Source of the DNA: Symsagittifera roscoffensis
Taxonomy: Eukaryota > Xenacoelomorpha > Acoela > Convolutidae
Assembly (NCBI RefSeq): GCF_963678635.1
Contig: NC_087071.1
Span: 5,347,624 to 5,411,623, forward strand
Reading direction: 5' to 3'
Length of the DNA: 64,000 bases
Shown: positions 56,458-64,000 of the stretch, in pieces
Position numbering within the stretch: position 1 is the first letter of the stretch
Layout: each line of letters begins with the position of its first letter
Position numbers and translations under genes: made by a program
The notes under the pieces: model-generated
Told to the model about the DNA's origin: nothing
Seen by the model: only the letters and a program-made list of their open reading frames with translations
Databases searched by the model: none

Positions 56458-58075
56458 ACATAGAAACTGAATAATCAATTAAATTCAATATTCTCGTGGG
56501 CATCCAAAAATTAAATCCAAAGTGGATCTCGTGGGCATCCAACCTCACAGGCATTGGTAGAAAAAAAACCTTTTTCCGCCGTTCAGAGATAAATTTTGGT
56601 TCCCAAGCAAAGCACATTATTACCTGCTATCCTAATTTTAAAGAATTTCGATTTAGCTTAGGGATAGGCAACTACTGCATTATAATTTTATCGTCGAAGC
56701 TTCAGCGTAATAGCAGAAATCAACTTCAAAACTTTTTTGGTCCAAATTAAAATATACCTCGTGAAACGTTTGAACGCTTTTGAATTCTCCAGAATAGGTA
56801 AACAAAATAGCACAATTGGAACAAATTGACAATCAAGAGATGACAGTGAAACTGAGTTTTGTGTGGAAGATGATTAGAACCTGGGCAGTGTATTTTTTTT
56901 CCAATTTACACAAACTGTTATCTTCGTACTAAAAAGCAAAGATATAAGATTGAAAATGGAGTATATAATATGAAAGAGTTTCGATTTTGACATGTAATAT
57001 AAACAAAATCTCATCAGTGTCAAGCTATTACATTGACTAACATTTTTTAGATCAAAAGCATGCTGTAAAATTTTCTCAGTATTGTGAACTATGCTAAAAA
57101 ATTTGTTTTTTTTTCTTTGGGTTTTGTCTCATCATATGATGTTTAATTCGGAAAGAGCATATTACCTCTTTTGCTACCTAATTAGAAAGTGTTTTTCCGA
57201 GATAAAAGTTGCTCAGCGTCAGAAATAATGATTGAAAAAGTATGGTTTGTTCGATTTTCAGCTCACATGTAGTGTGACTAATAGAAATTTCATCTGCAAC
57301 ATCTGCTACTCTTATAATTTTAATTTGCTTATCACAAATTTACATGCATTGTTCACTTTTTGCTCCATCATATCAAAAAGGAATTATCTTAGTTAAGATA
57401 CAAACTTTGATGCCTCACAGACTATTCGTTTTCTGATCATAACTATGAACACAAAAACTGCTCAGTAAAAATTGATTTTGATTTAATCAGTGTTTTTTAG
57501 TATCGAAGAACATGTTAAAAAGATTGTGTCTCGATGATTTTTTATGACCTAACAGAAACGATGTGAAGAGTTTCGCTTTTGTGTCTTTTGTTGGTTTTCT
57601 GAGAATCAACGTCAAAAATGATAAAAACTGAGAATTTTTTCTAGAAAGAGTAAGTCGATAACTGTTTTGCATCTGATTTAAACGAGGTTTCGTTTTTTAC
57701 TATTTCATCATTTGTCAAATTTGTGAACAAAGTTCGGTCAAGAAATGGGCATCTTTTGATATTTGATTCATCATTCAAACTATGAATACCAACATCAGGA
57801 AAAACTATATGTTTCCTAATTAGAGTTATTGTATGTCAAAACTGAGCATCATTGAGAACATGGATATTTCCCATTATAGCCCCCCCCAGTAAATTGTAGC
57901 CCCCCCTCCCCCCAAAAAAAAACTTTCTCAGTATAGCCTCCCCCAAACGTTCCAATTATTTACACACTATTCGTACTGATTAATACTACTATATACTGAA
58001 AATATTTAAATGGAAATGTTTCAATAATGATTTTAAGTTGATTTATATCAATATTTCTTTTCCATAAACTGAAAA
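56458..58075. other. AT-rich non-coding region with C-rich runs
   Basis: Nothing coding is supported. Near 57881-57915 there are several C runs (AGCCCCCCCCAG; AGCCCCCCCTCCCCCC) followed by an A run; on the opposite strand these are G tracts. The cause is unknown. Confidence 0.4.
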
Positions 58076-58345
58076 TTGATTGAGTATCATTTCAAGCTGC
58101 CTCACATAGATCTGTGGTCTGCGTATAGTTTACTGAACAAAATCATTGAATATACGCACCAAACGGTAACTCATACTTACAAGTTTATGGATCCGACAAC
58201 TGGGGCTGATACCCCAACAACTGAAAGTCTTTGGCGAAATTCAAAGGCAAAAAAAATGCACGAAACAGAAATAAATAAGATTGAATTTTACCAAGCGGAA
58301 TTTCTGTTTCGTAAATCTTGCAAAAAATTTAAAAATGAAAATTGA
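58076..58345 (+). pseudogene. Merlin/ISXO2-type DDE transposase fragment
   Basis: This 89-residue frame contains the C-terminal signature of ISXO2-like transposases: IDLWSAYSLLNKIIEYTHQT, followed by VTHTYKFMDPTTGADTPTTE and SLWRNSKAKK. In the family the equivalent is NHS..FvdP.tGahT..iE..W...K. Eukaryotic members are the Merlin DNA transposons. The N-terminal two thirds, including the first catalytic Asp, are absent, and no terminal inverted repeats were found. A bacterial insertion sequence is less likely because the surroundings are AT-rich eukaryotic repeat DNA. Confidence 0.72.
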
Positions 58346-61300
58346 AAGTTTTATCGGGCACCCTTTTTTCTGTATTTTTCACTGAGGTAATTATTTTGGT
58401 TGAAATGCCAGTGGTTGATGTTTTTTTATTATGCTTATCGTATTTAAGTTTAAAAACTTTTTGCTGACTTGTTGAACTAATTTACTCAGAAACAATTGAT
58501 GAAAATATAAATTAAAAAATTGCAAAATTAACTCTCTTTTTTTTTCAGAGCAATTACAATAGGAGGTTAAAAATTGTTTTTTTTAGAGGAATATGAAAGC
58601 AGAAACATGATTCCTTGAAGGAAATCGAACTTCATTTTTTGAGATAGGCTAGCAGAAACAATTTTTTAGGTTTTTTCCTTGTCTGTTTTCCGGTATACAC
58701 TTGAACTATCCAGTTCAATTCGAAAACCACAATTTAAAAAATGTGATTACTTCAAACGGGATTTTTATCTCGGTGAATTTCATCTGAGTACCAAAAAGTT
58801 TTAAATTTTTTACAGTACACTGCAAAATTCACTGAGCACTATTTTCTTAGACAATCTACCACTATATGAAAAAGGTGTAAAATGAATGTGTTGAGAACAT
58901 AGATTGTTATTCGCAGTGTACAAATTCAATTTCATTATTAAAAAAAACTAGCAGGCTGTTTCCGGTAGGATTTTGAAATTACGCAGGATAACTTATATGC
59001 TTGTTTTGTGATAAATTAAACAAAATATGTCTCAGATTGCTTAGTTTATGAAACTAGTAATGTTAAACACTCAAAATGATTTCAAATGAAATTTTTTTTT
59101 TCATTTTCAAGTGAAAAAGTGCAAACTGGGAAGCAGTTATTCTGAAAAAGATATGGAGAGAACAGAAAACTACTGAAATTGATTTTTTTTCTTCACATAA
59201 CGGGGATGTTGAAAATATTTGTCGGAGAGTTTCTACTATAAAAAAAGTGTACGAAGGTTTCGTTTTTATTAATACTTATCAGGTGAAATGGTTTGGCATC
59301 AAAACAGATAACCGCCTTCAAAAATTTTAGTGACTGCTTGCTGATCAGTGTTTTTTGTACAAAACCTAAGAAATTTCTTTGTCAGTTTTCTTCATGCAGG
59401 AGGTTATCAAAACCTTTTGAGCGCAAAGGGCTATTTCTGAATTAAAAACTTCCGAAAATACAGAGTTTTTTCTAATAGAAAAATGTCATTAGGTATAGTT
59501 TTTAAACAGTTTTTGGTTTTCAACATCAGTTATTAGAGTGAGTTGACCATAACTTTTTTCTATTGCAAAAAAATGAATCTAAATATTTTTTTTTTGAAAG
59601 GCATTATGCAACGATATGCTTCGATGTGAAAAAATGTCATGAGTTTTCAAAACTATTGCATTCATTTTAGCTGAAGTTGGTTGGTGGTTTTTCATTAGGA
59701 GTTCCGTTATTGTCCCGAATTCAATCGAAGATTGCGTGAACCGAGCAACTGAATTCTTGGTTTTCACATCAATGATATGATTTTATTAGAAAAAAAAATG
59801 AAAAAAAGACAAACTGACAAGGATTCCGAATTCCAAAAAACTGAGTAGAACATTTTTTTCTGTTTCATTAGCATTTGTTCTAAATTTTAATTTCTCGAGA
59901 AATGGAAAAAAATAATGGTTTTCCTGATTTTTGAGTGATAGAGAATCTTAAAAATCCCAGAAAATGTTATCTCAACAAAAATAAATCAGCGTAACCAAAA
60001 TTTACGTTTAAAGAAACACAAACGGTTTTTGAAAGACTTGCACTTTCTGTTCCCTTAATTTGTACCTGAAACTTTTGCTTATTTAACTTCTCAACAGATA
60101 TCGATCCAGATTTTTGAAACAGCAGTTTTCGCTGGATTTTAACGTCAGCTGTATTTCAAAAAACTTACCTCGAGTTTATTGAAGCATTTGTCGAAAAGGT
60201 TTATTCCTGTGGCGATGAAAAAAACTCCAAAGCGCAGATGAAAAAAAAACATCATTTTTATGAAAACAAAAATAATGTTGTGATACAAAATAAATATTTT
60301 GATTGCAAAAAAACACTTAAACACAAACATGTAAAAACTACCAAAACAAAAAAAAAAAACTGGTAACATTTTCGATCGAGGTAACATCTATCCAACCTCT
60401 CTCATTTATTGTATTATTATCCAATCAAATTACAGTTATCCAACGAAAAATTGGGTTTTTGAAAATCAGGTTCATTATCTGGCGGTAGCCGAAAAACGGA
60501 AAGTTTTTCGGCGAAAAAGATAAAATGAAGACGAAGAAAATTTCATGTCTTTAAATTTTGAATTTTGATAGCGCTAATAAATGTTTTGGCTAAAAAATTG
60601 TGAAAACATGAGAGTCGTTTTCCTTCATTGCGCAAGGATAAGCTTTTTGGAAGCAAAAATGAGAAATTTGACAAAAATTGATGAAATTTCAGAACGAAAA
60701 AAAAACGATCTCAAGTTCACTCAACCTGCTGTTAAAAAAACCAAAGCGGTTTACCCTTTTATTTTTATCGCTCGTTATCTCTCAAGCTTTTCTGCAATCA
60801 TTACACGCTTTCAGCGCACATAAAGTTTAACTTTACACAACTTTTGACCAGATTTTTTGTAGTTTTGTCAGGAAGGTAAATACTGATATGCAAAAATTGG
60901 GCAGAGTCAAATACCAAAGATTTATAATTCAAGACTCTCAGAAAAAATTGCTGCTGGAAACGGGCGCCTACGCCTTGAAATTCAGAGCTCAGAAGAAATT
61001 GATAACACCTATTTTTATAATTTTGCGCTCATACAGACGCACAAAAAGTGCAGTGGAACCTTGTATCTTTATATATGTATATGTTGACCTATATAAACCA
61101 ATAAACAGTCAGCATTGATTATGTGACTTCCAATGAAAAAAAGACTTGATTCTGTTGGTGAAAGCCACGTTCACTACTTCCATTCAAACCGAGAGCAAAC
61201 TGAGTAACTGGTTTTAGGCAAGCTTTCTGATGACAAAATACGTCAAATGACTGAACGTCTAACCTCGAAGTTTAATGATAAATCAGTACTGAATAAAAAA

Positions 61301-63010
61301 CAAAAATCAATTGAAAAGCTTTGCTAAGTTCTGAAATACAAGTGAACTTAAGCCTTGCACTTTTGAGGCTTTTACACAAAATGCAAAAAAAAAGTTATGA
61401 AATTAATCGCCTCAGTCAGATTTTTTTCGGTCTTATGCAGAATCGACGCTTGAAGCACCATTTTGACAACGAAATTATTTTAGTTCGCGTTTGATTTTCT
61501 GTAAATAAAACTATACGTTCAAAGATTTTTGGTAACGGAAAAAACGGTATTCATTTCTCTAGAAAAAACTGACTTATTTTCTTAATGTTGTTTGTTTATT
61601 TTATCTAATACGGCGCTTTGTGCTCAAAACAAGTTTTTCATAATCTCTGAGATGATGTTGGAGGGTCTCAGATGATCTTAATTTTTAAAACAGAACTCTA
61701 TCTACCTGAAACTATGCTAAAACCTAACTGAAACGCAACTGAAAGTTCCGAATACTCGGAAAAATTGTAAAAAGGTGAAATAAATTACGTAAAGATTATC
61801 AGATTAGACTCAGAATCAATTATCCGATCTTTTTCATCTCCAATTCAGATTTGAATAAGTTTGCTGGAAAACTCAAAATTTTTAATATTTTCACTTAACT
61901 CAAATAAACAAACGTTAGAAACCAAAACCCGATAAAAATCTTACAATGTCTCTACTTGAGAGTTTTGATGTTCGATTCTTTCTTAGAGTTTAACTCATAA
62001 CATAAACTCATGAACAATTTTCCCAAAATTCAAAATAAGAATTTTAGAGGGAAAACTTTCATTTCAACGACCGTTTTCTGATCCAAATCAAATTTAGCGT
62101 CAAAAAACACCTTTTCACTAAGAAACTTCTGAACCTGTGTTTTGTATATTCTTCTGAGCAAAAAGATACTATTTTTTTAAATCATCATTTAATAAATTCA
62201 TTTCTATAATCGTTGGAAATCTATAGAAAACATACTGATTATCAAAAGTCTTCAAAAAATGGCTTGAACACACGGTACTGCAGGAGCGTATTCAAGACCA
62301 ATAATTCAGGGAACTTATAAGATGATAGCAATGAAAAACATTTCAATAAATTGATTTTTTAATGAAAAGTTTTATTTAGCAAATGCATTTCGATTCAAAA
62401 CTCCATCAGGTTTTCTTTTACTGCAAACTAACACAACCGTTTCACTGAAGAATTCTACCTTCCAGTTGTTACTGCATATAACCGATTTTTGGATTCTTTT
62501 CCACTGAGAGTTTCAAGACAATTTGAAATCGAGTGTAAACTTTATTTCTTGTATGAATTTCTATGTTTCATTGTTTGTTGTTTTTTGAAAAGTTTCAATG
62601 ATTTCAGTTTTTGGTTGGTTACATCAACTCAAGACGCTTGCTAGATAAGGGAAAAAACTATGTTGTGTATCTCAAAGTGAGATCATTTATTTTTTTAAAA
62701 TTTCGAATGATTTCTATCAAAAATATAGATGGTTTACATGAAAAACTAAACCAATTAACCACACATTTTTTCCTCAAAAATGTGTTTAATTAAAAAAAAT
62801 TGCCTGAAAATTTCCGAGTTCTTCGTTTAATTTTAGTTAAATCATCAAACGATAATAAAAATTCTGATTATTTACATAGACATACCGATACAAGATGGTT
62901 TTTACGTTGAATTTTTTAAAAGCTATCACTTATTATCTGAAATGAAGCAAAGTCACCCCAAACTCATGAAACTAAACAATTTTGTTTGTCGAAAAATTTT
63001 TTTTTTGTTT
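58346..63010. other. AT-rich region without recognisable features
   Basis: About 4.7 kb with many A and T runs and only short open frames on either strand. The longest are 60145-60387 minus and 60581-60823 plus, neither with a motif. I see no gene, LTR or clear tandem repeat. Confidence 0.5.
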
Positions 63011-63072
63011 TCTACTTGATCTAACGTCTTCCAATTGAATCCATTTTGAACAAAACTTTACTCAAAAAATTG

Positions 63073-63139
<67 letters not shown>

Positions 63140-63220
63140 TGGTTTCTGCTTGATCTAACGTCTTCCAATTGAATCCATTTTGAACAAAACTTTACTCAAA
63201 AAATTGATTTATATATATAT
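63011..63220. repeat. 134-bp tandem duplication around an (AT)n microsatellite
   Basis: TGATCTAACGTCTTCCAATT at 63017 and again at 63151 begin two almost identical copies, each leading through ACTCAAAAAATTGATTTATA into alternating AT. The first copy's AT tract (63076-63136) is about 60 bp and the second's about 10 bp. Confidence 0.92.
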
Positions 63221-64000
63221 AACTGTATCAATTTAAACATCGTTTGCTATAACGAAACAAAGTTTGTACCAGAGACACATTTTGCTATGATGCTTCAGTA
63301 AAAAAATTTTTGATCCAGATAACTGTATGTTCTTGTTTTAACACTAATTTTTTGATTTTTAAAGTGTAAATCTAGTTCTTACTTAAGTAATAGTTCATAT
63401 GCATATTGAAGTGATTTGACACCTATTTTTTTGCACTACTTTCCATCAATGTTTAAGTTGATGCTCAGAAAACAAATAGTTTACTCAAAAGCAAACTAAT
63501 TTAATTGAACAAAGTTTTTCTACTGATGCATACTAGTACAATAGTAGTAGGAGAGTGAGCAGAGGAGGGGTGGAGGTCATGGGTGGAAGGTACAGTCCCC
63601 CCCCCCCCAGCTTTAAGATAAGAAAGTTTTTTTTCGGGGTCGCTGGCTAAGTATTAAGATAGAAAATAGGTTTCCTATGTTTTAAGATAGCTAATAGGTT
63701 TCCTAACGTATTAAAGTACGGAATGGTAGCGTTTCAGTGTAATGGTGGGAGAATGGTAAGAGAAACGGTATTTTTTATTATCTTTCGCAACAAATTCTGC
63801 CACCTCAAGTAATTAGTTAGTATTAAAAGTAGATTGTTTAAAAAAGGTACATGTTTTTTGGTTCATGGTAAATCAATGGTAGGTTGTGCAAAAATTTGGA
63901 TTTTTCATCAAAAAAGTTTTAAAAAAAGGTCAAAACTGCTCGAAACACGATAAGATTTGCTATAATTTGACTGAATAATTGTTTTATTAGATTATCCTAA
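63221..64000. other. AT-rich right end with a C run
   Basis: A run of about 13 C lies near 63597-63609. Downstream, AAGATAG...AATAGGTTTCCTA occurs twice (about 63656 and 63682), a small tandem repeat. No gene is seen to the window end. Confidence 0.4.

Noticed and set aside
57881-63609. C-run pairs near 57890 and 63600 as ends of one large element enclosing the Merlin fragment
   Set aside because: Beyond the C runs the flanking sequences do not match in either orientation, so a shared end cannot be supported.

Overview
This window is a stack of transposable elements from the nuclear genome of a repeat-rich eukaryote, most probably an invertebrate animal. No host gene, tRNA, rRNA or bacterial gene organisation is visible. 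The animal inference rests on two Ty3/gypsy-type lineages, a Ty1/copia element with a Drosophila-copia-like primer site, a Tc1-type inverted-repeat element with TA duplications, and a Merlin/ISXO2-type transposase scrap. The species cannot be named from the sequence.

Region 1 (1112-25010, minus strand) is a giant LTR retrotransposon of about 23.9 kb. Its two LTRs (about 900 bp, TG...CA) are both present. Read on the minus strand the order is: 5' LTR, candidate primer site, a 3.6 kb leader packed with 69-bp and 14-bp tandem repeats, gag with coiled coil and two zinc knuckles, protease, RT-RNase H, an acidic linker, integrase ending in a GPY/F module, and then about 10.5 kb of further coding sequence before the 3' LTR. 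This post-integrase part encodes a heptad coiled coil, an SGNH/GDSL-type hydrolase domain, a second SGNH-like domain, and about eight proteins I do not recognise. Frameshifts and stops show that the copy is decayed.

Region 2 (about 25011-41345, plus strand) is a second, diverged member of the same superfamily. It carries gag, a tandemly duplicated knuckle-protease segment, RT-RNase H and linker, has lost integrase, and resumes with the same SGNH and unrecognised modules in the same order. Its 3' part is rearranged (A-C-A-B) and it is cut off at about 41345. Polymerase is strongly conserved between the two copies while the extra proteins keep only patchy similarity, so the extra region is an inherited part of the family, not a chance capture.

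Region 3 (about 41346-46955, minus) is a smaller, unrelated, badly decayed gypsy-type element. Its 5' side is interrupted by a palindromic Tc1-type MITE (46956-47687). Region 4 (48153-54030) is a long palindromic element whose right arm was hit by a Ty1/copia element (49111-53718, minus). Region 5 (54031-64000) is AT-rich and essentially gene-free, with a Merlin-type transposase fragment at 58076-58345, a 33-bp tandem repeat, C-rich runs and an (AT)n tract.

The main candidates for undescribed biology are the post-integrase module set of the giant element and a recurring polypurine word, TCCGGGGAGT. That word abuts the 3' LTR and recurs inside the element near the RNase H/integrase junction, where it could act as an internal plus-strand primer. 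Similarity statements are by-eye comparisons made within this window.
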